Positions 1 to 7,288 are shown, counted from the stretch's first letter. The stretch is DNA of 64,000 nt from Desulfobacterales bacterium (GCA_016342285.1 JAEINQ010000002.1:150122-214121); one strand, 5' to 3'. Program-made: numbers and translations. The notes: generated by a model not told the origin, from the letters alone.

Positions 1-639
1 GAAGAACGTGTGGTTTTGGATCCCGCTCCGCCGGGAATTCTGACCGACACGGCCATGGCGGATCTTGTCAATTGGTATAACCAAACGATCCGGGAATATC
101 CCTGGCCCATTTTGACGGCTTCGGAATTCGTATTCCGGTTTCTGGCCATCCATCCCTTTCAGGATGGAAACGGCCGCCTCGGACGGGCCTTGTTTATCCT
201 GGCCCTTCTCCAGTCGGACGATCCCTATTGCCGGACCATCGTCCCCTATATCGCTTTGGACCGGCACATCGAGCAGAACCGGTCGATTTATTATGCGACT
301 TTGCATCGATGTGCAGACGGAAAATTTTCAGCCAATCCAAAAAAGTATGACCTGGAACCCCTGGCCTGGTTCATGGTCAAGACATTCAAAGACGCCTTGA
401 CAGATATTCCGCTCTACCGAAAACGATACGACGATCTCCAGGCCCTTTCCGAGTCGGCCAGATCCGTGCTGGACTGTTTCCGCTCCCTGCCGGAAAAGCG
501 ACTGACCGTGGCCGAAATTGCCCGTGAATTGCCGATTCCGAGAAGGACAATTCAATACGCTCTCAAGGTTCTGACCGAAAAGGCGTTTGTCCAGCGGTTG
601 GGTATGGGCGCTGGAACGAGATACCAGCTTGTTTTTTAA
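1..639 (+). CDS. Fic-family protein, 3' part (5' end outside window)
   Basis: The reading frame is open from the first base, so the N-terminus lies outside the window. The visible part carries the Fic motif HPFQDGNGRLGR (about residues 48-59 counted from the GTG at 10), with the catalytic His and the phosphate-binding GNGR. Fic enzymes transfer AMP or related groups from nucleotides to target protein hydroxyls. The C-terminal third (VAEIARELPIPRRTIQYALKVL) is a winged-helix-like segment, as in Fic proteins fused to a DNA-binding domain. No inhibitory alpha-helix motif is visible, but it could lie in the missing N-terminus. Target and regulation are unknown. The family call is firm. Confidence 0.9.
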   Translation, partial: EERVVLDPAPPGILTDTAMADLVNWYNQTIREYPWPILTASEFVFRFLAIHPFQDGNGRLGRALFILALLQSDDPYCRTIVPYIALDRHIEQNRSIYYATLHRCADGKFSANPKKYDLEPLAWFMVKTFKDALTDIPLYRKRYDDLQALSESARSVLDCFRSLPEKRLTVAEIARELPIPRRTIQYALKVLTEKAFVQRLGMGAGTRYQLVF

Positions 640-901
640 GGTTCCCGCCGCCTGGTGGCTACCGCCAACAATCTATTTTCACCGGCTCTATCCTTTCCTT
701 TTGGCGAAGCCGCGTCTGTGATGGCCTGTCCAGTCGTAGCCTTTAGGCGAAGTCGGAACGGCGTCTTCCTGCCGTGGCGTAGAGCGTAGACTGGCCTGCG
801 GTTCAAAAACAGTTTTTCCGCTGATTCCCTGCAGCGCGGATTTGTTAAGACCAGTCCTTGTGCCGTTGCGTCGTTGGGTGGAAAAGAATAACCCCAACGC
901 C

Positions 902-1252
902 CTATTCATTGAGAAATGAGGGGCGATCTTCCCCCTGAGTGACAAGGACGATGGTGTCCTGGGTTGCCGTTTCCAAATGGGTGTCTCCCGTTTCAACAAA
1001 GTAACACCCCCCGGCCCCAATCCGAACTTTCCCCGCTTCGTCCGATTCAACCTCCATTTCACCTTCGACCACCATTACCTGGACCCACTTGGGATGGTTG
1101 TGCCTGGGAATACGCATCCCTTTCGGCATTCGAAAAAAGGCAGACCGGGTATCGTAATCGCCCTCCCAGATTGTGCATTTGTCCATGACGGTCCCCCCGC
1201 GTACCGAAGCCTTTTCCCAGGAAAGCGTCTCTTTCGGGAAAAATCGAGTCAT
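902..1252 (-). CDS. Small single-domain cupin protein
   Basis: A 116-residue protein with the cupin metal-site pattern: H-N-H in RIPRHNHPKW and a later GDTH. This predicts a beta-barrel with a bound divalent metal. The ATG at 1252 is preferred to a TTG at 1267 because a GGGAT Shine-Dalgarno-like stretch precedes it. It is monocistronic on the minus strand. Cupins of this size may be enzymes or ligand sensors, and the sequence gives no substrate. Confidence 0.8.
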   Translation of the reverse strand: MTRFFPKETLSWEKASVRGGTVMDKCTIWEGDYDTRSAFFRMPKGMRIPRHNHPKWVQVMVVEGEMEVESDEAGKVRIGAGGCYFVETGDTHLETATQDTIVLVTQGEDRPSFLNE

Positions 1253-1571
1253 ACGGATCCCTTTCAAGTTCGGATGTGAACGACAGGGTGTATATTACAA
1301 TGCGCAAACTTATTGTGCAAATTTGACAACGCCCGCACAAAGTGGTTCCGAGACCCGCCTCTCAATCGGGCCGATTTGTTTGAAGAGGCGGCCGGCCCAA
1401 ATGAAGCCGGGCCGCCGACGTTCGGCGGCCCGGTGCGGGAGGAGGAAGGAGTGGAGGAAAAAAGATGAAGGGGCTCGCCGGTCGAGGCTTTCATCCGGAC
1501 GAGTTCCGCTCAACGATACAGACAATAGCAGACAAAGATTACCGGAAAATGACGGCAAGATTACCAATCGG
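1253..1571. other. Intergenic stretch with one strong GC hairpin
   Basis: This 319-base gap separates the cupin start from the end of the PNPOx-like gene. Its only clear structure is a perfect inverted repeat at 1407-1433 (listed separately). No gene or promoter is evident. Confidence 0.5.
1407..1433 (-). terminator. GC-rich hairpin, possible terminator of the PNPOx-like gene
   Basis: CCGGGCCGCCG (1407-1417) pairs perfectly with CGGCGGCCCGG (1423-1433) across a five-base loop. It lies downstream of the minus-strand PNPOx-like gene. The U-tract is poor (CTTCATTT on the minus strand), so termination is only a suggestion. Confidence 0.35.
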
Positions 1572-2024
1572 TCATTTTTTCGCCTTGCCCGAAATACAAC
1601 CCACGGTGATCTTAAAAACCCTTGTTTTGTCTTTGAGTTTTTCGATGTATGCCGATCCTTCGGGAATAAAGTCAGCCGAATATTTTCGCACCAGACCTTC
1701 AAGGGCCGTTTGTTTTTCTTCCCCAAAGGACTCCTCGGCATGCCCCCGGACAATACAGCTTTCGTATTTTGTGCCGAACTGATCCGGGAAAACCTCGGTT
1801 TTCCCGACCACGCAAAACGACACGTTGGGGTTAGCGGTAATATGGTCGATTTTACTTCCTTCAAGGGCACAATGAAAATAGATGCAACCGTCCATCAGGC
1901 AATAATTTAAAGGCACGCCATAGGGCTCGTTATTTTTCGATGATGTGCTTAATACGCCATATTCCCCTTTTTCAAGAAGAGAAATGGCTTCGGTTTCCTT
2001 CATGAGTCGATCTTTCCTATGCAT
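1572..2024 (-). CDS. Pyridoxamine 5'-phosphate oxidase-like (NimA/FMN split-barrel) protein
   Basis: A 150-residue protein of the FMN-binding split-barrel family. It shows the usual order: EKGEYGVLSTSS near the N-terminus, then GVPLNYCLMDGCIYFHCALEGSKIDHI, where the family binds FMN phosphate, and NPNVSFCVVG. The start at 2024 is chosen because GAGGGAGA lies just upstream and the conserved region begins shortly after. A longer upstream frame adds only non-conserved residues. Family members reduce nitro compounds or other small molecules, or bind flavin or haem. No substrate can be inferred here. Confidence 0.85.
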   Translation of the reverse strand: MHRKDRLMKETEAISLLEKGEYGVLSTSSKNNEPYGVPLNYCLMDGCIYFHCALEGSKIDHITANPNVSFCVVGKTEVFPDQFGTKYESCIVRGHAEESFGEEKQTALEGLVRKYSADFIPEGSAYIEKLKDKTRVFKITVGCISGKAKK

Positions 2025-2130
2025 TATTTTCTCCCTCTGCCCAACAAATAAGTACTTTTGTAGTGCAACGCTAAACCTCGTTCTTGACTGACTCTCAACC
2101 ACGGCGTCTGATTTGGATATGGCTCCAAGA

Positions 2131-3033
2131 TCAACCTATTGTCAAAACATTTCTTCCAGTTTTTTTGCTCTTATACAAAAGAATGTCGGCTCTTTTTATG
2201 ATACTTTCAATCGAGTCGTCTTCTTTAACAAGTGTAGCCCCAATTGAAATAGAGACAGATAGCTTCTCATTTTGATGAATCACATATGAATTTTCTATCA
2301 ATGAGCGAACCCTGTTCCCCATGGCCTCAAGATCCGTTTCATTTATATTACGTATAATGCCAATGAACTCTTCACCTCCCCATCGGCCATAAACATCGAA
2401 TGGCCTGGCGTTGGCGGCAAAAGAATCCGCAACATACTTTAAGACCTTATCACCAGTGTCATGGCCATAAGTGTCATTAAATTTTTTGAAGTGATCGATA
2501 TCTATGAATAAAATGCCAAATGAGATATTAAAACGCTTTTTCTCTTCGAATCTGCTTTGGATTTCTCTCTCTATAAAATTTCTGTTTGCCAATTGAGTAA
2601 GATCGTCAAGAAGAGTCATTTTTTCAAGTTCTTTAACCCTCAATTCATTGGCGGCCTGATGGCTAATATCCGTAAATAACTCAATCCCGCCGATTGTATC
2701 ACCGTTTTCGTCGGCCAATGTACTGACACGAATAGACACGGGTATTCTGTGACCGTTCTTATGATGCATATAAACTTCTGCTTCGCGAGGCTTTCCATCA
2801 GCAATGGTTTCAGCAAGAGGGCACATCCCCATGCAAAGACTATTGCCTTCACTATCGATATGGGTGAGTATATTATCAGAACAAGATTTGCCCACTACTT
2901 CGTTTGCTGCAAATCCAGAGATCTGTTCAGCAGCTTTATTCCAATACGTTATGGTCCTGTCACGGTCTACGAAATATAAGCCGTCATGAAGGTTTTCAAT
3001 GACCCTTTTATAAGAAATTTTTTCTAAGTCCAT
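2131..3033 (-). CDS. PAS-GGDEF diguanylate cyclase
   Basis: A 300-residue cytosolic protein with no membrane segment. Residues about 8-125 form a PAS domain and 140-298 a GGDEF domain. The active-site GGEEF is at 220-224, with D181/D183-region acids (FIDIDHFKKFND). An RxxD inhibitory site (R211, D214) precedes it at the spacing seen in PleD, so product inhibition by cyclic di-GMP is expected. The PAS carries C51, C67 and C71 in GKSC...SLCMGMCPL. A similar Cys pattern occurs in the sigma-54 regulator at 18.5 kb, suggesting a redox or metal/haem signal. Synthesis of cyclic di-GMP is confident; the stimulus is not known. Confidence 0.93.
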   Translation of the reverse strand: MDLEKISYKRVIENLHDGLYFVDRDRTITYWNKAAEQISGFAANEVVGKSCSDNILTHIDSEGNSLCMGMCPLAETIADGKPREAEVYMHHKNGHRIPVSIRVSTLADENGDTIGGIELFTDISHQAANELRVKELEKMTLLDDLTQLANRNFIEREIQSRFEEKKRFNISFGILFIDIDHFKKFNDTYGHDTGDKVLKYVADSFAANARPFDVYGRWGGEEFIGIIRNINETDLEAMGNRVRSLIENSYVIHQNEKLSVSISIGATLVKEDDSIESIIKRADILLYKSKKTGRNVLTIG

Positions 3034-3069
3034 GGGGTCGACTCACACCTTTTTGGGTTGTTGTTTATC

Positions 3070-3165
3070 ATAGGGATTGTCAGCGGCAACCGGCCCGACG
3101 AGACATTGTCAACGGCCAGCAGAGGGGCAGGTGTTCAAGCGGAACAGAATTTTGACAATCCCTAT
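3070..3165. repeat. MITE-like palindromic element, family E copy 1
   Basis: Perfect 13-bp terminal inverted repeats: ATAGGGATTGTCA (3070-3082) and TGACAATCCCTAT (3153-3165) bound a 96-bp segment. A second element with the same termini but unrelated interior lies at 59484-59581. This fits a non-autonomous mobile element. Confidence 0.6.
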
Positions 3166-3350
3166 AAGGGTTGAATACGCGGTTATTTTACAGCGGGCAG
3201 GGTGTTTGATCAAGGCTAATATTATATATGCCTTTTAATGTTGATTGCTTATACTCTGTTTCAAAATTTGAAACGTTCAGTCCTGGTGCGCGATTTCATA
3301 AATGCGATCCCGTATGATATCCAGCTCACCATAGAGCCAATAGAGGAATA

Positions 3351-3531
3351 AGATTTTTTGATTGCCGGGAGACGACGGTAATCAATAAGCGCTCAGCCAC
3401 TTCGTGGCACAGACCTGTTCCTGCCGTCAGTGAGTTTTTTTATCCAATCGCCGTCTCCCGATTGGATAAAATTCAAGCCCTCTCAGTGCTCTCTGTGTCT
3501 CAAGGGAGCGAAGCGAACGGGTGGTGAAAAG
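3351..3531. repeat. Paired-hairpin dispersed repeat, family A copy 1
   Basis: Contains hairpin 1 (GATTGCCG/CGGTAATC with loop GGAGACGA) and hairpin 2 (TTATCCAATCG/CGATTGGATAA with loop CCGTCTCC). The two loops share seven complementary bases. Most of the sequence recurs at 32570-32816, and the hairpin and loop core at 37064-37219. Confidence 0.7.
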
Positions 3532-3615
3532 ATTGTGTAACAGGAAATAGGCTACCGATTCCCCATTTCGCAATTCGAACCAATTCGCCAATTCGAATGA
3601 GGTAAACCTTTGGGG

Positions 3616-4239
3616 CTATGGCAACAACACCTTGATAAGCGACAGAATCATCCATTGGAAAAATCGGATCACAGGGTCTAAAACACCCAAATAGAGCAGC
3701 GCGATAATAATAAAGAATCCATACCGATCCAGACGGAAAAGGATATTCTGGACGCTTGGGGGGGCAAAGCCCATCAGAATTTTCGATCCGTCAAGAGGCG
3801 GCAAGGGGATCAGATTAAACGCGGCCAGGATGATGTTGATCTGGGCAAAAAAATAGAGAAGCTCCGACGTCATACTTGACGGCGAAAGGGAGAGCAACCG
3901 GCTCAAGAAAAGAGCAACAAAGGCCAATATGGTGTTTGTGATGATCCCGGCGGATGAGACCAGTATCATCCCCTTGCGCCGGTCACGCAGCAGGTGGAAA
4001 TTCACCGGCACCGGCTTTGCCCAACCGAAGCCGAAGATAAAGAGCATGAGGGTGCCCATGGGGTCGAGGTGTTTGAGCGGATTGAGGCTCAGGCGCCCCA
4101 GCGATTTGGCCGTCGGATCCCCCATGCGATAGGCGACCCAGCCGTGGGCCAGCTCATGAAAAATAATGGAATACAACAGCGGTATGGCGATGAGGATGAA
4201 CCCCACCGGATCTTTCAGCAGCAGATTGAGCAGGCCCAT
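3616..4239 (-). CDS. Site-2 protease family (M50) membrane metalloprotease
   Basis: A polytopic inner-membrane protein with the zinc-site motif HELAH near the N-terminus and NLIPLPPLDG in a later membrane segment, which supplies the third ligand (Asp). These define the short, PDZ-less M50 group (about 200 residues). The start at 4239 is chosen because GGGGA lies about eight bases upstream and the family normally begins only 15-20 residues before HExxH. ATG codons at 4260 and 4344 are possible but add non-conserved residues. It cleaves within membranes; the substrate is unknown. Confidence 0.88.
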   Translation of the reverse strand: MGLLNLLLKDPVGFILIAIPLLYSIIFHELAHGWVAYRMGDPTAKSLGRLSLNPLKHLDPMGTLMLFIFGFGWAKPVPVNFHLLRDRRKGMILVSSAGIITNTILAFVALFLSRLLSLSPSSMTSELLYFFAQINIILAAFNLIPLPPLDGSKILMGFAPPSVQNILFRLDRYGFFIIIALLYLGVLDPVIRFFQWMILSLIKVLLP

Positions 4240-4435
4240 GAATTGAGTCCCCGATAACATAGCGAAAAAGTGGTTGAAGAACAAACGATCCTTTTGTGAC
4301 CCAAAGCCGACGCCAATCCTCTTGTTGGCCTGAACCCATCGCACGGCGTCTGTTCGTAATTGTTAATGCACAATGCAGGAATTATAGCGTTTTGTACAGA
4401 GCGCAGGGCCTTTGAGCATCTCCTGCCTTTTTACT

Positions 4436-4481
4436 GTTGGAGTTGTTGACAACACGGGCGGGTGTTGTTATTGTCTCCAAC
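4436..4481 (+). promoter_or_regulatory. Promoter embedded in a nested palindromic operator of the toxin-antitoxin operon
   Basis: Outer arms GTTGGAG (4436-4442) and CTCCAAC (4475-4481) enclose inner arms ACAACAC (4449-4455) and GTGTTGT (4462-4468). A -35 TTGACA (4446-4451) and a -10 TATTGT (4469-4474) with a 17-base spacer lie within it. The predicted start of transcription falls at or next to the toxin ATG (4482), so the transcript may be leaderless. Autorepression by the antitoxin is the natural reading. Confidence 0.65.
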
Positions 4482-4778
4482 ATGAAGGCCATTAAACTCA
4501 TTGACACACGTATCGTCTATTCTGAATCGATATTTGCGGAGTTGGTGTTGTGGCGGCTTCCAAAGCCACTGAGTGGGTTCTTACACGAGTTCAAGTACGG
4601 GCTTGCATATGTTGTACGCGGCGAATGCGTATTGCGGTATGACAATGAGACTGGCAAGGGCGATCATCGGCATTTTGATGGAAGGGAAAGTGTCCACGTG
4701 TTCACGACACCGGAACAGTTGATCGCCGATTTCCAGAATGAAATCGAGAGGTGGAACCATGAAAACCGTAACTCTTGA
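4482..4778 (+). CDS. TumE-family toxin (DUF6516)
   Basis: A 98-residue protein with the TumE/DUF6516 hallmarks: a basic start (KAIKLIDTRIVYS), the central VLWRLPKPLSGFLHEFKYGLAYV and the signature VLRYDNETGKGDHRH. Family members are toxins paired with a small HTH protein. The ATG at 4482 matches the family start; an upstream TTG would put the operator inside the coding region. The gene overlaps its partner by 20 bases, so translation is probably coupled. The molecular target is not evident from sequence. Confidence 0.85.
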   Translation: MKAIKLIDTRIVYSESIFAELVLWRLPKPLSGFLHEFKYGLAYVVRGECVLRYDNETGKGDHRHFDGRESVHVFTTPEQLIADFQNEIERWNHENRNS

Positions 4779-5106
4779 TGTCCGAGATCCTGCCGATTCG
4801 ATGGCAGATTTTACAAAGGCATGGAAAACAGGCAAATCCCAAAAGTCCGCACGTATCTCCTTTGCGTCTCCGGAATTGCTTTGGAGGGTATTAACCGAAA
4901 AACGCTGGGCGCTGCTTAAGGTCCTCTGCGGAGCCGGTCCTGTATCAATTCGCGAAGCAGCGCGACGTGTTGGACGTGATGTAAAGGCCGTTCACGGCGA
5001 CGTGACGGCACTTCTAAACGCCGGAATACTCATTCGCACCGACGATGGTCGCATCATTTTTCCATTTGAGACTGTTAAAGTCGAGTTTTTATTACATGCG
5101 GCGTAG
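4759..5106 (+). CDS. HVO_A0114-like HTH antitoxin, partner of TumE
   Basis: A 115-residue protein whose C-terminal half is a winged helix (LLWRVLTEKRWALLKVL, then SIREAARRVGRDVKAVHGDV as recognition region, then a short wing before IIFPFE). This matches the HVO_A0114-type DNA-binding partner of TumE toxins. GAGAGGTGG precedes the ATG at 4759. Proposed role: neutralise the toxin and repress the operon through the palindrome at 4436-4481. Confidence 0.82.
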   Translation: MKTVTLDVRDPADSMADFTKAWKTGKSQKSARISFASPELLWRVLTEKRWALLKVLCGAGPVSIREAARRVGRDVKAVHGDVTALLNAGILIRTDDGRIIFPFETVKVEFLLHAA

Positions 5107-5246
5107 CCGAGCCGTAACCAAAATGCGTATCACCGCAAAGGCGCAAAGATCGCAAAGTTTTTTGGGCACGGATCAGGCGTCGCCTTCGGCTATGCCCGAC
5201 AGGTGACGCGGATTACACGGATTATTTGTCCGGCCGATCCCCTGTC

Positions 5247-5297
5247 AAAGACCGATGACCGATGACAGCGGACAGATGACGGATGACGGATGACGGA
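5247..5297. repeat. Short tandem repeat, GATGACC/GGATGAC units
   Basis: Imperfect tandem copies of a seven-base word (GATGACC, GATGACA, GGATGAC) run for about 50 bases between the toxin-antitoxin operon and the 76-bp repeat. No function is implied. Confidence 0.6.
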
Positions 5298-5320
5298 AGA
5301 AAAAAATCATTAGACCCTCC

Positions 5321-5396
5321 GGCCGAACAAATGGTGCCATGCGACTTCGCTTTTCAAGCTACGCCGCACAGGTGCCCTTTGGGCAGGTGTTCGGCC
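5321..5396. repeat. 76-bp repeat with GGCCGAAC/GTTCGGCC ends, family B copy 1
   Basis: Bounded by the inverted ends GGCCGAAC (5321-5328) and GTTCGGCC (5389-5396). A near-identical copy of the same length lies at 39777-39852. A diverged internal fragment lies at 7426-7459. It resembles a small non-autonomous palindromic element. Confidence 0.7.
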
Positions 5397-5462
5397 GTAC
5401 CATACTCGGTGCCATGCCTAAAACCCAGAATCCCGTGTTCCTACCGTCAGTGAATGTGTTTT

Positions 5463-5550
5463 ATTCGATCCCCAATCCCCCAATTCCCCAATCCCTAAAT
5501 TCGCCAATCCGGCAATTCGTCAATTCGTCAATCCGTCAATCCGTCAATTT
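5463..5550. repeat. CAATYCGT tandem array
   Basis: Degenerate then regular eight-base units (CAATTCGT, CAATCCGT) are repeated four to five times at the 3' end. This kind of array is common in deltaproteobacterial spacers and is probably slippage-prone. Confidence 0.6.
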
Positions 5551-5697
5551 AATATTCTCCAATTCGCTATCCGAAGATAGCTCTCTGGCCCGTAACATAG
5601 CTCCCATCGCCTTTCCGAGCAAATCGTTTGACATTTATGGATGTGCTTGGTAAAGCCTGATCAAATCTTTTAGGCAAAATAGAATCCGGAGGACACC

Positions 5698-5814
5698 ATG
5701 CACGGTGACCGACCCAAACCCCGCTATCTACCCAGATGGTGGGGTTTTTTGTTTTTAATGCATGTGCTGAATCGCGATCCATCAGGTGTTCGGAACCCTC
5801 TTGAAGGGCTTTGA
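5698..5814 (+). CDS. Possible leader peptide or small ORF overlapping a terminator
   Basis: GGAGGA sits four bases before an ATG that opens a 38-codon frame containing tandem Trp codons (RWWG). The Trp codons are within the 3' arm of a strong hairpin terminator (5716-5756). This resembles an attenuator, but no biosynthetic gene follows directly: the next gene encodes a DUF2628 protein. A TTGACA lies at about 5628. It may instead be a short untranslated RNA of about 95 bases. Low confidence that the peptide is made. Confidence 0.3.
   Translation: MHGDRPKPRYLPRWWGFLFLMHVLNRDPSGVRNPLEGL
5716..5756 (+). terminator. Rho-independent terminator
   Basis: A 14-bp hairpin (AAACCCCGCTATCT against AGATGGTGGGGTTT, with G-U pairs, loop ACCC) is followed by TTTGTTTTT. 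It is the most canonical terminator in the first 15 kb. Confidence 0.75.
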
Positions 5815-5900
5815 GATAGGCTTTTATGAGGACCCGCATATCATGCTTAATATTTATGCTTGTGGATATAAAAAACTGTAATTGTATGAAGAATCGAAGT

Positions 5901-5984
5901 TAGAACAGTGATGTAACCCGCGAATATATGGAAAGCAAATTTTATTGAGACGTACTACGCGGGTCCGCCTACTCAATGTTAGCG
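5901..5984 (+). other. attC-like imperfect palindrome 1
   Basis: Ends in GTTAGCG (5978-5984), an R'-type box. Its reverse complement aligns, with bulges, to the 5' part (AACA.TGA...ACCCGCG at 5904-5922 against CGCGGGT at 5958-5964). The following gene starts 24 bases later, as in integron cassettes. Confidence 0.5.
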
Positions 5985-6007
5985 ATTCGCAAAACGAGGA
6001 GAATAAC

Positions 6008-6376
6008 ATGAAACAGTACAAAGTGTTCAAACACCCATCAGGAATAAATGAAGCTGTTAAGCAAGGCTGGTCCTGGCCTGCTTTCTTTTTCAATTTTATC
6101 TGGGCGATGGTAAAAAAAATGTGGGGGCTTGGTGTGGGTATTTTAGTCGGCTTTTTAGTATTTGGAATTATATTAGGATTAGCCGGAGTTGGTAAGGGCA
6201 GTGATGCAATAATAAATGTCGTGGCAATTATCGTTAACATCATTTTTGGATTGAATGGCAATAAATGGCGTGAAAACAATCTGATATCTCGTGGGTTTGA
6301 GCATGCTGATACCGTTACCGCCTCGAATTCAGAAGGTGCTGTAGCGCTTTTTCTGAAATCCGAGAATGCACGCTAA
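6008..6376 (+). CDS. DUF2628-type small membrane protein
   Basis: A 122-residue protein with the DUF2628 pattern: an N-terminal KQYKVFKHPSG, then GWSWPAFFFNFIWAMVKKMW, then two hydrophobic segments (about 41-62 and 67-85). The function of the family is unknown. AGGAGAATAAC precedes the ATG at 6008. The gene is markedly more AT-rich than the surrounding housekeeping genes. It lies between two attC-like palindromes, and its TAA stop falls within the R''-like box of the second. This is how integron cassette genes are arranged, so I infer acquisition as a cassette. Confidence 0.8.
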   Translation: MKQYKVFKHPSGINEAVKQGWSWPAFFFNFIWAMVKKMWGLGVGILVGFLVFGIILGLAGVGKGSDAIINVVAIIVNIIFGLNGNKWRENNLISRGFEHADTVTASNSEGAVALFLKSENAR

Positions 6377-6499
6377 CGAAGACGGTTGCACCTGATCGCA
6401 GGGGCCGTACCATTTTGAAATATTATAAGTATGCGTGTGATCTTGGCATATACTAAGTTTTGTGAAAACCCCTGCGCCATGTGAACCGCACCGTTAGCT
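6371..6499 (+). other. attC-like imperfect palindrome 2 (best example)
   Basis: CGCTAAC (6371-6377) and GTTAGCT (6493-6499) are near-complementary end boxes. Inside, CGGTTGCAC pairs with GTGAACCG leaving one extrahelical base, and CGCAGGGG (6397-6404) pairs with CCCCTGCG (6468-6475). This is the bulged-palindrome design of attC sites, at the upper end of their length range. The next gene begins 25 bases after the presumed crossover. Confidence 0.6.
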
Positions 6500-6517
6500 G
6501 TTAGAAAGTGAAAGACA

Positions 6518-6901
6518 ATGGAAAACAATAGCAAGTTAGCCGTTCTTATAGACGCGGAAAATGCTCAGCCAAGCATTGTCGATGGGCTGATGGCAGAGAT
6601 TGCGAACTACGGGACAGCCAGCGTTAAAAGAAGCTATGGCGATTGGACAGGCCCGGGCCTCAAAGGGTGGAAAGATGTTTTGTTGCAGCATTCGATTCAG
6701 CCTATCCAGCAGTTCGTATACACAAAAGGGAAAAATGCGACTGATATTGCGAAGCAATCACCGGATTTTGACCCGCGTAACTACGGGTATGGAAAACTCG
6801 GCGAGTTGGTCACGGCAACGAAGCTTTTTGACACAGAGGAAAGGCAAATAGGTGCTGCCCACTCAAAGGCTATTTATGTCCGTGACAAGCGGAAAAAGTG
6901 A
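6518..6901 (+). CDS. NYN (LabA-like PIN)/LOTUS protein with internal deletion
   Basis: The first about 76 residues match the start of NYN/LabA-like RNase domains (LAVLIDAENAQP with the first catalytic Asp, then YGDWTGPGLKGWK, QQFVYTKGKNATD). The next residues (QSPDFDPRNYGYGKLGELV) match the C-terminal LOTUS/OST-HTH region of the same family. The intervening stretch, which normally carries the SDSDF-type metal ligands, is absent, and 127 residues replace the usual 230-260. The frame is preserved. I infer an in-frame deletion leaving a probably inactive remnant. It lies 3' of an attC-like site. Confidence 0.7.
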   Translation: MENNSKLAVLIDAENAQPSIVDGLMAEIANYGTASVKRSYGDWTGPGLKGWKDVLLQHSIQPIQQFVYTKGKNATDIAKQSPDFDPRNYGYGKLGELVTATKLFDTEERQIGAAHSKAIYVRDKRKK

Positions 6902-6944
6902 AAAATTATCTGGGGGTCAATTAGGGTCAAGTTAAAGGAAGGGA

Positions 6945-6974
6945 AAAGGGGTCAAGACATGACCCTTTGTTTTA
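6945..6974 (+). terminator. Hairpin terminator after the NYN remnant
   Basis: AAAGGGGTCA (6945-6954) pairs with TGACCCTTT (6960-6968) with one bulged G, followed by a T-rich tail. GGTCAAGACATGACC-type words are also typical of REP palindromes spread by RAYT transposases. Confidence 0.5.
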
Positions 6975-7052
6975 CGATTTTAATATTATAGAAGTTCTTT
7001 TCATTCTTGGTATTGCTTTAGGTGAGGAGGACGGCAGGTAGCAACTAAAACA

Positions 7053-7274
7053 ATGACTAATTCTATAGAAAAACAATGCCCAAAATGTGGCCAACAGTTA
7101 AGATTCCCTAAAAACATCGGCGGGGTGCTAATGGCTTGTCCTTCATGTGGGAACAAGTTTTACTCAGATTTCAAGCTGGGTGGTACTAAAAGAAGTGAGC
7201 ATAGAGGAATATTAACAATTATTTTCGAGATGCCCTATGAAACCATGATGCGTATATGGCGATATTTCAAGTAA
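7053..7274 (+). CDS. Small zinc-ribbon protein
   Basis: A 73-residue protein with two CxxC knuckles (CPKCGQQLRFP and CPSCGNKFYSDF), making a zinc ribbon related to MJ0042-type domains, and a C-terminal amphipathic or hydrophobic tail (IFEMPYETMMRIWRYFK). The gene is AT-rich like its neighbours. It probably travelled with the same cassette patch: an attC-like structure follows at 7289. Function unknown. Confidence 0.65.
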   Translation: MTNSIEKQCPKCGQQLRFPKNIGGVLMACPSCGNKFYSDFKLGGTKRSEHRGILTIIFEMPYETMMRIWRYFK

Positions 7275-7288
7275 TAAACGTAATCAGT

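Larger units (their letters stand above)
3034..3615. other. Intergenic region carrying two palindromic elements
   Basis: No gene is apparent in these 582 bases. The region holds a 96-bp element with 13-bp inverted termini (3070-3165) and a copy of the paired-hairpin element (3351-3531). The bases after 3540 are rich in CAATTCG words, like the tandem array at 5.5 kb. Confidence 0.6.
5107..5697. other. Repeat-rich intergenic region without a convincing gene
   Basis: These 591 bases contain a CGCAAAG-type palindromic remnant near 5130-5160, a seven-base tandem run (5247-5297), a 76-bp repeat with inverted ends (5321-5396) and an eight-base tandem array (5463-5550). Open frames here are low-complexity products of these repeats. 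Confidence 0.6.

Noticed and set aside
688..1062. 124-codon minus-strand frame beside the cupin
   Set aside because: It overlaps the cupin gene in another frame and has basic, low-complexity sequence with no motif.
5339..5653. Open frame of 104 codons starting at the family B repeat
   Set aside because: Its product is a read-through of the 76-bp repeat and the CAATYCGT tandem array, with low-complexity Pro/Ser/Asn sequence and no ribosome-binding site.
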